A DNA stretch of 14,776 nt from JBBQLG01 sp038327655 (GCA_038327655.1 JBBQLG010000146.1:1-14776); one strand, 5' to 3'; numbered from the stretch's first letter, positions 1-6,954 are shown. Notes: generated by a model from the sequence alone, not told the origin. Numbers and translations: made by a program.

Positions 1-576
1 AAGGGGATAGATGGGCGCGATGTAGATGGCCTGATACACAAACAGCCACCAGGCCGCGCTGAGGCTCATGACAAGCCCCTGCTGTAACCGAACCGACAGA
101 TACCCCATCCAGGCAACGGCGGTCATCAACGTCAGACTCACCATCAGTACGTAACACAGCCAGGTGGTTGAGGCTTGAAAAACGGCCATTTCCCGGTTGA
201 GCGCAAAACAGCTCAGTGCCCACAACACAAGGGCGAGCATCCGCTGCGGCATACCGGCAGCCGGTTGTTTCCAGAACCGGAACCGCAGCCATCCGTCGAT
301 GAGCAGGTAGAGCGTGTAGATAGCTGCCACGCCGTAATGCACAAAAAACACCGTAAAGGCTGCCTGCTGCCCGGTTCGTTGCTGCCAGTAGTCATAACCG
401 CCAAACAAAGCGGTCATGGCGACCACCAGCAGTAACCCTAAGCGGATAGACGGTTCCTGCAAGGGGGTTATCCACTGCGGTGCCCGGCCCGTTACGGCCG
501 GTTCGAGCGAGGGGCGGGCGGGATTCGCAGCGACGGCTACCGGCCCGGTGACTGTTTTTACGTCTTTGTTTTCCAT
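1..576 (-). CDS. Multi-pass membrane protein of unknown function, 3' end cut by window edge
   Basis: An open frame of 192 codons runs from an ATG at 576 to the left edge with no stop. The N-terminus is about 45 residues rich in Pro, Ala and Val, and is probably cytoplasmic. About five hydrophobic segments follow (roughly residues 46-60, 72-95, 112-128, 136-162 and 170-190), with many Trp and Tyr residues. I recognise no family. The gene is separated by 79 bp from the winged-helix regulator gene upstream, and it has its own palindromic site 9 nt before the ATG, nearly identical to the one in front of the DUF1361 operon. It is therefore likely a separate transcription unit under the same regulator. 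The start is supported by the position of that site. Codon use matches the neighbours. Gene reality is fairly sure; function is unknown. Confidence 0.8.
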   Translation of the reverse strand, partial: MENKDVKTVTGPVAVAANPARPSLEPAVTGRAPQWITPLQEPSIRLGLLLVVAMTALFGGYDYWQQRTGQQAAFTVFFVHYGVAAIYTLYLLIDGWLRFRFWKQPAAGMPQRMLALVLWALSCFALNREMAVFQASTTWLCYVLMVSLTLMTAVAWMGYLSVRLQQGLVMSLSAAWWLFVYQAIYIAPIYPL

Positions 577-579
577 TTT

Positions 580-604
580 AAAAGTACTTTGTTTTTCAAA
601 GTGA
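580..604 (-). promoter_or_regulatory. Palindromic operator before the left-edge membrane protein gene
   Basis: On the plus strand ACTTTG (586-591) and CAAAGT (597-602) form a perfect 6-bp inverted repeat with a 5-nt spacer. A third half-site, AAAAGT (580-585), abuts the first. The 14-mer TAAAAGTACTTTGT (579-592) recurs exactly at 3466-3479. Read on the minus strand, the distal half overlaps a -7-like box, TCACTTTG (597-604, one mismatch to TAnnTTTG). No clear -33 TTG is visible. Binding here would block transcription start. The likely ligand is the winged-helix protein encoded at 656-952; this is inference. Confidence 0.65.
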
Positions 605-655
605 AAAGATAAATTAAACTGATCAGATCGGTCCTGTTCCGAAATGGCGCAATAC

Positions 656-952
656 CTATAAACTTTTAATAAAGGATTCCAGCGCGGTCAGGTGGTCGGC
701 GAAAGCCTGTCGTCCGGCGTCGGTAGCCGAGTAGGTGGTGTTGGGCTTGCGCCCAATAAACTGCTTCTGTACGGCTATGTAACCCGACTCTTCCAGCGCG
801 CGCAGGTGCGTGGCTAAGTTGCCATCGGTCAGACTTAGCAATTCTTTCAGCGCGTTGAAACTCAATGATTCATTGACCAGCAGAACAGACATAATGCTGA
901 GCCGGGCTTTACTCTCGAAGGCTTTGTTGAATTGGGAGAGGAGTTGGTTCAT
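656..952 (-). CDS. Winged-helix transcriptional regulator (HTH_34/MarR-like)
   Basis: A 98-residue protein made almost wholly of one winged-helix DNA-binding domain. Residues about 10-60 form the helix-turn-helix (ARLSIMSVLL, then FNALKELLSLTDGNLATHL as the recognition region). Residues 60-80 form the wing (GYIAVQKQFIGRKPNTTYS), followed by a C-terminal dimerisation helix. This is the small single-domain type in which the motif with TDGNLATHLRALE..GYI is typical. The start at 952 was chosen because ATGA overlaps the stop of the membrane protein gene upstream (4-bp overlap), so the two are translationally coupled. It is the last gene of the operon starting at 3461. Two matching palindromic sites flank the system, one at the operon promoter (autoregulation) and one before the next gene. 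No ligand domain is visible, so the membrane partner may carry the signal (inference). Confidence 0.88.
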   Translation of the reverse strand: MNQLLSQFNKAFESKARLSIMSVLLVNESLSFNALKELLSLTDGNLATHLRALEESGYIAVQKQFIGRKPNTTYSATDAGRQAFADHLTALESFIKSL

Positions 953-1575
953 GCGGCCGGTCGTTCGTATTTCATCCACATCACCACGCCGTATACGATG
1001 TTCAGCACCCCAAAGCCAATGGCCCAGGTCAGGAGCGCATACCCCGTAAAAAACACCGCTATCAGCCCCAGTACCACTTCCGATACCCCCAGATATTCAA
1101 CATCGCGGACGGTATAGCGACTCCCGTTCAGCAGGGCCAGCCCGTAGAATACTAATGTGGCCGGAAACGCCAGCCAGAACAGTCCGTGGTAAATCAGACC
1201 CGCACAGAAGATTCCCCCCGCCAGCAGTGGTACCGTTAGTGACCAGAGTAACCGCCGGGACGTTTGGTTCCAGATGGGCAGACCCTGCCGACGGACTTTG
1301 CGGACGGTGAAGAAGATACCGGCAGCCAGCGCAAAAACCAGCACCAGCAGCATATCGGTTAGTAAAAACTGAATCTGCGCGTCTCGATAAGCACTGACCT
1401 GACTATACTGATCACTATCAATAACCTGGTGCATATAGGCCCAGCCCGCACCGACGAGGGCAATTAAGCCCGCCGAGACACCCGACAGGCCGCTCAGCGA
1501 TAAAAATTTTGCCGACCGCTCCATCAGGCTGCGAATGTCGGTCAGGGTTTGCAGGTGGTCTTCGGGTTCGTACAT
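949..1575 (-). CDS. Six-helix membrane protein paired with winged-helix regulator
   Basis: A 208-residue integral membrane protein with about six hydrophobic segments (roughly residues 26-48, 71-91, 108-128, 131-150, 160-180 and 184-202). An N-terminal stretch of about 25 mostly charged residues (MYEPEDHLQTLTDIRSLMER) is probably cytoplasmic. A basic loop (RKVRRQG, about 92-98) follows helix 2. I recognise no named family. The ATG at 1575 was chosen because it lies just after the dgkA stop (1581) and gives a normal N-terminus, while longer versions would run deep into dgkA. Its stop overlaps the regulator start by 4 bp. A membrane protein of this size coupled to a small winged-helix protein is a recurrent arrangement in Bacteroidota, and a sensing or buffering role towards the regulator is possible but unproven. 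Confidence 0.85.
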   Translation of the reverse strand: MYEPEDHLQTLTDIRSLMERSAKFLSLSGLSGVSAGLIALVGAGWAYMHQVIDSDQYSQVSAYRDAQIQFLLTDMLLVLVFALAAGIFFTVRKVRRQGLPIWNQTSRRLLWSLTVPLLAGGIFCAGLIYHGLFWLAFPATLVFYGLALLNGSRYTVRDVEYLGVSEVVLGLIAVFFTGYALLTWAIGFGVLNIVYGVVMWMKYERPAA

Positions 1576-1580
1576 CGGGG

Positions 1581-1976
1581 CTACTGAGTGGATGCGTGAT
1601 GGAGTGATTGGGTAAATAAAGCCAGCAGTTTGGGGCCGAGAAGCAGCAGACCGACCAGCACCGACACGATGGCCAGAATCAGCACCGCACCAGCCGCCAT
1701 GTCTTTTACCGCCTTGATGGTTGGGTGTTGGGCGGGCGACACCACATCGCACAGTTTTTCGAGAGCGGTGTTGACGGCTTCTCCCATGAACACCAGCCCG
1801 ATCTGGGTCAGCAAAATAGCCCATTCGGTGGCGGTCAGACCGAGCCACAGGCCTAAACCAAACACAACGAGTGCGGCCACCGCGTGAAACCGGGCATTGT
1901 TTTCGTAGCGAAACAGCGCGACCACGCCCTGCCCGGCATAGCGGAAACTGCGTAACGTCTTGGGGATGTCAATCAT
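1581..1976 (-). CDS. dgkA: Diacylglycerol/undecaprenol kinase, DgkA family
   Basis: A 131-residue integral membrane lipid kinase, close to the usual 115-130 residues of the family. It phosphorylates diacylglycerol or undecaprenol with ATP at the inner membrane, recycling lipid for phospholipid or wall-carrier pools. Visible family signatures are FRYENNARFH (22-31), EAVNTALEKLCD (66-77; E66, N69, E73 and D77 match the conserved acidic and Asn positions) and KAVKDMAAGAV (88-98; K91, D92). Three hydrophobic segments lie at about 33-50, 53-68 and 94-117. The start at 1976 lies 16 bp after the lipoprotein stop (1993), and an upstream extension would overlap that gene. In Gram-positives this fold acts on undecaprenol; which substrate is used here cannot be told from sequence. 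It is the fourth gene of the envelope operon. Confidence 0.9.
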   Translation of the reverse strand: MIDIPKTLRSFRYAGQGVVALFRYENNARFHAVAALVVFGLGLWLGLTATEWAILLTQIGLVFMGEAVNTALEKLCDVVSPAQHPTIKAVKDMAAGAVLILAIVSVLVGLLLLGPKLLALFTQSLHHASTQ

Positions 1977-1992
1977 CAGGGGCGCAAATTCG

Positions 1993-2457
1993 TCAGAACA
2001 GTCGGATTTTTGTTTTCTCAAACTGCCCGCCGTCGAATACGTCACCCATCAGGGTTTCGCCCCGGACCTGTAAGTAGGGCCGCGTCAGAGTTTTGGGCAG
2101 GCTGAAAAGCAGCACCGTCGAGTCGACTTTTCCGGCGGGCGTAACGGTCTGTCCGGTTGGTGAGCGACGTATGTTTTCGTACCGATGTCCCGCCGAATCC
2201 GTCACGAATGCTGCGCTGTCCGACAGGGGGTGCGCTACCCGCTTCGCCTGATTATCCACCTGAAATACGACCATCCAAAGCCGGTTTTCTGCATTGGCCC
2301 GGTTCAGTCGGCTGCTACCATCCGTGGCCTGTACCCGCCGGACGGAATACACAAAATCGTCGTGGCGGATGCCTTCTCCCACGCCTATTACTTTTTCACC
2401 AGCGGTTTGGCAGGCGATAAGCCCCAGCAACAGGAGTACACTCAGTTGTTTTCTCAT
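1993..2457 (-). CDS. Lipoprotein with DUF4352-like (telokin-type) domain
   Basis: A 154-residue exported lipoprotein. The N-terminus is a type II signal peptide (MRKQLSVLLLLGLIAC) with lipobox LIAC at 13-16 and Cys16 as the acylated residue. No acidic tether follows the cysteine, so there is no sign of the Bacteroidota surface-export signal, and a periplasm-facing location is more likely. The mature part has the DUF4352 pattern: GEGIRHDDFVYSVRRVQ, then RLWMVVFQVDN (about 59-69), a D-S-A-G-H-R-Y segment, and a C-terminal LLFSLPKT...VRGE with strands typical of the immunoglobulin-like fold. The family is common next to membrane proteins and has no defined activity. Gaps of 13 bp upstream and 16 bp downstream place it firmly in the operon. 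Confidence 0.85.
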   Translation of the reverse strand: MRKQLSVLLLLGLIACQTAGEKVIGVGEGIRHDDFVYSVRRVQATDGSSRLNRANAENRLWMVVFQVDNQAKRVAHPLSDSAAFVTDSAGHRYENIRRSPTGQTVTPAGKVDSTVLLFSLPKTLTRPYLQVRGETLMGDVFDGGQFEKTKIRLF

Positions 2458-2470
2458 CCAATTGGCCGGT

Positions 2471-2680
2471 TTAGGTTCTGGACATTTTTCTGTTCCAGAA
2501 AAGCAGCGTGGTGTTTGTTGCTAAAAGCCCTGTCAGGCCAACGTAAGAGAACTTTTCGGGCAGTGTACCGCTGAAGCCTTCGTTAATGGCATTGTACGAA
2601 ATCCATAAAATAAAGACAACGTTGCCCGCCACAGCCGCCCAGAAAATGAGCGTTATCAATGTTGATTTGTCGTCGCTCAT
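2471..2680 (-). CDS. Small two-helix membrane protein, hypothetical
   Basis: A 69-residue protein with two hydrophobic segments (about residues 8-29 and 45-61) joined by a short polar loop (NEGFSGTLPEKFS). The N-terminus is acidic (MSDDKS) and the C-terminus basic (WNRKMSRT). I recognise no family. Position supports a real gene: it is on the operon strand, 13 bp before the lipoprotein gene and 70 bp after the DUF1361 gene, with no competing frame on the other strand. The 70-bp gap upstream (2681-2750) shows no clear promoter. Confidence 0.7.
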   Translation of the reverse strand: MSDDKSTLITLIFWAAVAGNVVFILWISYNAINEGFSGTLPEKFSYVGLTGLLATNTTLLFWNRKMSRT

Positions 2681-2750
2681 AGCATTGTCAATCGGGGGTG
2701 GAACAGATCAGTTATCCGGCCAAACGCGGTATTTACCTGCAACCGTGTCG

Positions 2751-3461
2751 TTAGTCGATTTCCTGTAGAGCCGGGCGTTTAACCGTCAAGCCATTGACGT
2801 ACACGAAAAATGCCACATATAAACAGGCCAGACCAAAGCCGTACGTCAGGGTGAGTTTTAGGGCCAGCGGATCACGCACGGCCAGACCAACGGCCCGGAA
2901 CAGACGAAACGGATGCGTCATTAACTCCCAACTGTTCCAGCGGCCAAACCGACCCAGATAAATACCAAATCCCGACAGCAACTGGCAGGCGAGCATCAGT
3001 AGCCACGCCCCCGGCCGACCCGCCATCGGGTCAATGATTCGATGCACCAGCAGGGTCGAGTACAGCCCGATGAGCAGGCCCGTCATGGCAAAAATGAAGA
3101 TCGTCAGCGTGTCGAACCAGAGCAGCGACTCCTGAATGTTTTTGATGTGAAACAGATCGGTGATGATGTAGGGCGCATTGGGTAGAAACGCCAGCCACAC
3201 CGCCAGTGCCCCGGCCATGACCCACTGCCCCGCCAGCCGCGCCCGCCGAAGGTCGAGCAGCACCAGCACGACGCCAAGCGGAAACCAGGCCAGCGTCAGG
3301 TTCCAGATCAGCATCACAAAAAACCACCAGTTGCCGGTCAGCAGTCCCCGCGCCGTTACCAGCAATAGACCGGTAGCGGTTAGTAACGTGAGTGCCCGCA
3401 GTCCGTGGCCGCGTGGTTCGGTGGTGTTGACTGTCGGTTCAGGAGCGTATAGCGTTATCAT
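2751..3461 (-). CDS. DUF1361 domain-containing membrane protein
   Basis: A 236-residue multi-pass membrane protein of the DUF1361 family, whose biochemical role is not defined. Family signatures are FLPNAPYIITDLFH (92-105) and GFGIYLGRFGRWNSWE (164-179). There are about six to seven hydrophobic segments (roughly 22-39, 45-70, 80-97, 117-140, 152-170 and 203-224). The polar PNAPY...TDL motif sits at the end of a helix and is the most conserved feature of the family, so it is a likely functional site. It is the first gene of the six-gene minus-strand operon, about 16 nt from the predicted transcription start. An operator-like palindrome overlies its -7 box. Confidence 0.9.
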   Translation of the reverse strand: MITLYAPEPTVNTTEPRGHGLRALTLLTATGLLLVTARGLLTGNWWFFVMLIWNLTLAWFPLGVVLVLLDLRRARLAGQWVMAGALAVWLAFLPNAPYIITDLFHIKNIQESLLWFDTLTIFIFAMTGLLIGLYSTLLVHRIIDPMAGRPGAWLLMLACQLLSGFGIYLGRFGRWNSWELMTHPFRLFRAVGLAVRDPLALKLTLTYGFGLACLYVAFFVYVNGLTVKRPALQEID

Positions 3462-3466
3462 AGTCT

Positions 3467-3515
3467 AAAAGTACTTTGTGTTGCAAAGTAAATAAAACTA
3501 AAGCGAATCAGTCAA
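3467..3515 (-). promoter_or_regulatory. Promoter and overlapping palindromic operator of the DUF1361 operon
   Basis: On the plus strand TACTTTG (3472-3478) and CAAAGTA (3484-3490) form a perfect 7-bp inverted repeat with a 5-nt spacer, preceded by a third half-site AAAAGT (3467-3472). On the minus strand the distal half forms TTACTTTG (3484-3491), one mismatch from the Bacteroidota -7 box. A TTG at 3513-3515 lies 21 bp upstream as the -33 element, in the normal spacing range. The arrangement predicts repression by occlusion of the -7 box. The operon ends with a winged-helix gene, so autoregulation is the simplest reading. Confidence 0.65.
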
Positions 3516-3820
3516 GGAAAAGGGCTGAATTATTTTTTACGGCTAACGAAAGGCTTCGATCGACTAACGAAAGTGAAACGTGTAAGGGGAGTGTTTCTCC
3601 TCGATTTAAGCACGATAATCAGTGATAATTCTTTAAGTTAACGTCAATTAAAATAAGTAAATAAATTGTATTTTTTTGACTTAAAACGAGCGATACAAAG
3701 ATCAAAAATAGTTGATAAGATTATAGTTACTGTTGTTAATTAACTGTTAATCAGCTTATTTAACAAGTCGATAACGCCGTCATCCGCTATTTTTCACCGG
3801 GTTACTTATAGGAATTTACT
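3516..3820. other. AT-rich divergent intergenic region
   Basis: This stretch between the minus-strand operon and the plus-strand DUF1800 gene has no plausible gene on either strand and is far more AT-rich than its surroundings. It contains a 10-bp direct repeat, CTAACGAAAG, at 3543-3552 and 3564-3573 (start-to-start 21 bp, about two helical turns) and the 10-bp palindrome GTTAATTAAC near 3735. These could be protein-binding sites; nothing identifies the proteins. Confidence 0.5.
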
Positions 3821-3828
3821 TATTTTTG
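3821..3828 (+). promoter_or_regulatory. -7 promoter box for the DUF1800/DUF1501 genes
   Basis: TATTTTTG is a perfect match to the Bacteroidota TAnnTTTG box, in AT-rich DNA 68 nt before the ATG at 3896. No exact TTG lies at the usual -33 distance. Transcription from here would leave a leader of about 60 nt. Confidence 0.5.
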
Positions 3829-3895
3829 TATCGGCCGCAACCCTTTCCACGCCACATCTGTCCGACCCGATACCGCAACGCTTTATCAACGCGCT

Positions 3896-5272
3896 ATGCC
3901 TACCTGGAATACTGATGCGGCCCGGCATTTACTGGCCCGAACGCTGTTTGGTTACACCCGCGCCGATCTGGCCAAGGCGTTGACATATCCGTCGGCGGCC
4001 AGTTTTGTCAGCAGTCAGCTCCTTGCCGATCAGCCACAACCGGCTCCGCCCAATGCCTGGGTTACGGAACTGCCGGTTGCCAACAATGGCACCGCCGACG
4101 GGCAGCGGTACACCGAACTAACCTACTGGTGGTACAGCCGGATGCTGACCGAACCCACCAACATGCGCGAACGGATGGTCTTGTTCTGGCACAATCACTT
4201 TACCTCCGACCGGGCGAAGGTGAGCTACCCCCAGCACATGTATATCCAGAACGCGCTGTTCCGGAAGCAGGCATTCGGTAATTTTCGTCAGTTCGTGAAG
4301 GACGTGACCATCGACCCGGCCATGCTGATTTATTTAGACGGGCGGCAGAACAGCAAAAACGCACCCAACGAAAACTACGGCCGCGAACTGATGGAGTTGT
4401 TTACGCTGGGCCGTGGCGACGGACCGATTGGCAATTATACCGAGGCCGACGTGAAGCAGATGGCCCTGTGCATGACCGGCTGGCGCGTGGACGGCCTGAC
4501 GGCGACATTTACCAAAAACAACTTCGCCGACGTTACCAAAACCGTACTCGGCAAGACGGGTAACTTCTCCTATACCGACGCTATCGACGTTATTCTGAGT
4601 CAGGACGCGGCCGCTGAATTTATCAGCCGGAAACTCTACAAAGAATTCGTTTATCAGAAACCCAACGAAACGTTTGTGAAGCAGATGGCCGATGTGTTTC
4701 GGAAGGCTAACTACGAAATACGGCCCCTGCTTCAGTTTCTGTTCACCGCCGATGAGTTTTACAAGCCGGAGTACCGGGGTGCCAAAATCAAATCGCCGAC
4801 CGAGCTGACCGTCGGCACCCTGAAATACTTAGGGCTGGCCAACCCGGATTTAGGGTATATCGCCGATACATCCAAGAGCCTGACGCAGCAGTTGTTTTAC
4901 CCGCCGAATGTGCAGGGGTGGGTGGGCTACCACGAGTGGGTCAACTCAAACACGTATCCCACGCGGGGCGGTTTTACGGACGCGCTCGTTAACGGTAAAC
5001 GACCGACTGGTCAGAAACTGGTGGTCAGCCTTATTCCCCTTGACTTTGCCCGGTCGTTCAGCAGTTCGGAGAATGCAACTCAGTTTGTAACGGACGTGAC
5101 GGACCTGATGATTCAGTTTCCGCTGAGCACTACCCGAAAAACGTTTCTGCTGGATACGCTGCTGGACGGTACCATCGTGGCCAACTGGTCGACCAATACG
5201 CCAATGGCCGACATTCGCATTCAGAAATTTATGCGGGCCGTCATGCGCCTGCCGGAATATCAATTATGCTAA
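3896..5272 (+). CDS. DUF1800 domain-containing protein
   Basis: A 458-residue protein that spans the whole DUF1800 domain, of normal family length. Conserved blocks are AARHLLARTLFG (8-19), FWHNHF (97-102), DPAMLIYLDG (140-149), NENYGRELMELFTLG (158-172), MTGW (193-196) and, towards the C-terminus, YPPNVQGW. The histidines of FWHNHF and the acidic ELMELF block are candidates for a catalytic or metal site, but no activity is established for the family. There is no signal peptide at this start and no better upstream ATG, so how or whether it is exported is unclear. It is followed after 100 bp by a DUF1501 gene, its almost constant partner in many bacteria, which suggests the two act together. 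The intervening gap is filled by a long hairpin. Confidence 0.92.
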   Translation: MPTWNTDAARHLLARTLFGYTRADLAKALTYPSAASFVSSQLLADQPQPAPPNAWVTELPVANNGTADGQRYTELTYWWYSRMLTEPTNMRERMVLFWHNHFTSDRAKVSYPQHMYIQNALFRKQAFGNFRQFVKDVTIDPAMLIYLDGRQNSKNAPNENYGRELMELFTLGRGDGPIGNYTEADVKQMALCMTGWRVDGLTATFTKNNFADVTKTVLGKTGNFSYTDAIDVILSQDAAAEFISRKLYKEFVYQKPNETFVKQMADVFRKANYEIRPLLQFLFTADEFYKPEYRGAKIKSPTELTVGTLKYLGLANPDLGYIADTSKSLTQQLFYPPNVQGWVGYHEWVNSNTYPTRGGFTDALVNGKRPTGQKLVVSLIPLDFARSFSSSENATQFVTDVTDLMIQFPLSTTRKTFLLDTLLDGTIVANWSTNTPMADIRIQKFMRAVMRLPEYQLC

Positions 5273-5275
5273 CCT

Positions 5276-5369
5276 ATTGAATGGCTGAGTGATTGAATGA
5301 TCGAATAACGCAGCACACGTTTGCCCCACCATTCGACCATTCAGTCATTCAACAACTCAATCCTTCAAC
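5276..5369 (+). repeat. Intercistronic long imperfect inverted repeat A (8-nt period)
   Basis: The left arm (5276-5306) and right arm (5331-5361, continuing more weakly to 5369) are complementary at about 24 of 30 positions around a 24-nt loop. Each arm is a string of degenerate 8-mers: TTGAATGG, CTGAGTGA, TTGAATGA on the left; ATTCGACC, ATTCAGTC, ATTCAACA, ACTCAATC, CTTCAACA on the right. The element begins 3 nt after the DUF1800 stop and ends 3 nt before the DUF1501 start, so it fills the gap. The mRNA would fold into one long hairpin. Confidence 0.8.
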
Positions 5370-5372
5370 AAG

Positions 5373-6917
5373 ATGAATCGTCAGGAGTTTATCAAACAGT
5401 TGGGCTTGCTGAGCGGAGGTGTCGCTTTCGGCCTGAACGGCATGCCCGGCCGGGCTTATGCACAAAGTCCGCTCGGGCTGAACATCAGTGGCAGCACGAA
5501 TGGAAACATCATGGTGCTGGTGCAGCTACAGGGCGGCAACGACGGGCTGAACACCGTAGTCCCATTCGCCAACGACATCTATTACAAGCAACGCCCGGCC
5601 ATTGCTATTCCGAAAGATAAGGTGCTGGCCCTTAACGGTGATGTAGGGCTGCACCCGGCTATGACGGCCTTTAAGGAGTTGTATGATAACAACAAGCTGA
5701 CGGTCGTCGAAAACGTGGGCTACCAGAGTCCCAACCGGTCGCACTTCCGGGCAACGGACATCTGGCTGTCGGCATCCGATTCGGCGCAGGTGCTGACCGA
5801 AGGCTGGGTAGGGCGTTACCTCACCAAAACCTATCCCGAATACCCGGTTAAACTGCCCGCCGAACCGATGGCGATTCAACTCGGCGCGGTCGAGTCGATG
5901 CTGACGCAAAGCAGCAATGGGTCGATGGGCGTAGTATTCGACACGCCGGATGCGTTTTATCAACTCGTAAAAGGTAGCACCGCCGATACCGATCCGGCCC
6001 CCAATACAGTGGCGGGCGACGAGCTGAAGTTCCTGAAACAGATCGCTGCCCAATCGATTCAGTACTCGGACGTGATCAAGAAAAAAGCTGACGCGGGCAA
6101 GAATACCATTACCTACCCGAACACCGGTCTGGGCAAACAACTGTCCATTGTGGCCGGCCTGATTGCGGGTGGCCTGACGACGCCGGTGTACCTGACCACC
6201 ATCGGCGGGTTCGATACGCACGCCAACCAGGTAACCGCCAGCAACGTAGTGACCGGTCAACACGCGACCCTGCTCAAAACAGTAGCCGACGCCATCACGG
6301 CGTTTCAGAAGGATCTCGAAAAGCAAAATCTGGGCAATCGGGTAACGGTGGTTACCTTCTCGGAGTTTGGTCGGCGGGTAAACCAGAATGGCACTACCGG
6401 TACCGACCACGGCACGGCCGCTCCGATGTTTGTGGTAGGCAATCCCGTGCGCGGGGGCGTGGTGGGTATGGCACCGGTGCTGAATGACCTCGACAACAAC
6501 GGCGATATTAAGTTCAAAAATGATTTCCGGCAGGTATACGCCAGCGTGCTGCGCGATCACCTCGGCATGGATGCGGCCACCACCACCAGCATTCTGGGCC
6601 GTAGTTTCGACACGCTGCCCATCTTCCGTCAAACGACCAAAACGGTGGTGGGCGAGCCGAACCGGACGCTGGCGCAGAATACGCCCAATCCGTTTGTGGA
6701 GCAGACCGAAATCCAATACCAGATCGAGAAGACCCGGTACGCCAAACTCAGCATCTACGACATGCAGGGCCAGGAACTGCGTGTTCTGCGCGACGGCCCG
6801 CACGAGGCAGGCACATACAATGTCATGGTCAGCGGGTCGGGCATGGCGACCGGTCTGTACCTCTATTGTCTGCAAACGGATGAAGGCCGTCAGGTGCTGC
6901 GGATGGTGAAAGCATAG
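5373..6917 (+). CDS. DUF1501 protein with T9SS C-terminal sorting domain
   Basis: A 514-residue secreted protein of the DUF1501 family, whose fold is related to alkaline phosphatases and sulfatases. The N-terminus (MNRQEFIKQLGLLSGG...AYA) is an export signal with probable cleavage after Ala30. It resembles the Tat signals common in this family but has Arg-Gln where twin Arg would be, so Sec export is more likely. Family motifs include VLVQLQGGNDGLNTVVP (48-64), HPAM (94-97), SHFRATDIW, GGFDTHANQ (about 278-286) and SEFGRRV...GTDHGTAAPMFVVG (about 328-353). The His and Asp residues of the last two are likely metal ligands. Residues about 428-514 form a T9SS type A sorting domain: NTPNPF, KLSIYDMQGQE, GTYNV and GLYLYCLQT, ending in VLRMVKA. 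The protein is therefore predicted to cross the outer membrane and be released or anchored at the cell surface. Its partner gene is the DUF1800 gene upstream. Confidence 0.93.
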   Translation: MNRQEFIKQLGLLSGGVAFGLNGMPGRAYAQSPLGLNISGSTNGNIMVLVQLQGGNDGLNTVVPFANDIYYKQRPAIAIPKDKVLALNGDVGLHPAMTAFKELYDNNKLTVVENVGYQSPNRSHFRATDIWLSASDSAQVLTEGWVGRYLTKTYPEYPVKLPAEPMAIQLGAVESMLTQSSNGSMGVVFDTPDAFYQLVKGSTADTDPAPNTVAGDELKFLKQIAAQSIQYSDVIKKKADAGKNTITYPNTGLGKQLSIVAGLIAGGLTTPVYLTTIGGFDTHANQVTASNVVTGQHATLLKTVADAITAFQKDLEKQNLGNRVTVVTFSEFGRRVNQNGTTGTDHGTAAPMFVVGNPVRGGVVGMAPVLNDLDNNGDIKFKNDFRQVYASVLRDHLGMDAATTTSILGRSFDTLPIFRQTTKTVVGEPNRTLAQNTPNPFVEQTEIQYQIEKTRYAKLSIYDMQGQELRVLRDGPHEAGTYNVMVSGSGMATGLYLYCLQTDEGRQVLRMVKA

Positions 6918-6954
6918 GCGGAAACCGCCCGGCGGGGGGAGCGGATAAACACAG

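Noticed and set aside
175..604. Short plus-strand open frames at the left end
   Set aside because: The minus strand carries an uninterrupted membrane-protein frame with a proper start and operator. The plus-strand frames are its shadows.
3736..3746. GTTAATTAAC palindrome as an operator
   Set aside because: TTAATTAA palindromes are expected by chance in such AT-rich DNA, and nothing else supports a site.
5526..6875. 449-codon open frame on the minus strand opposite the DUF1501 gene
   Set aside because: It is a codon-bias shadow: the sense frame is a clear DUF1501 protein with a T9SS domain, while the antisense translation is rich in His, Arg and Gly and has no recognisable motif.
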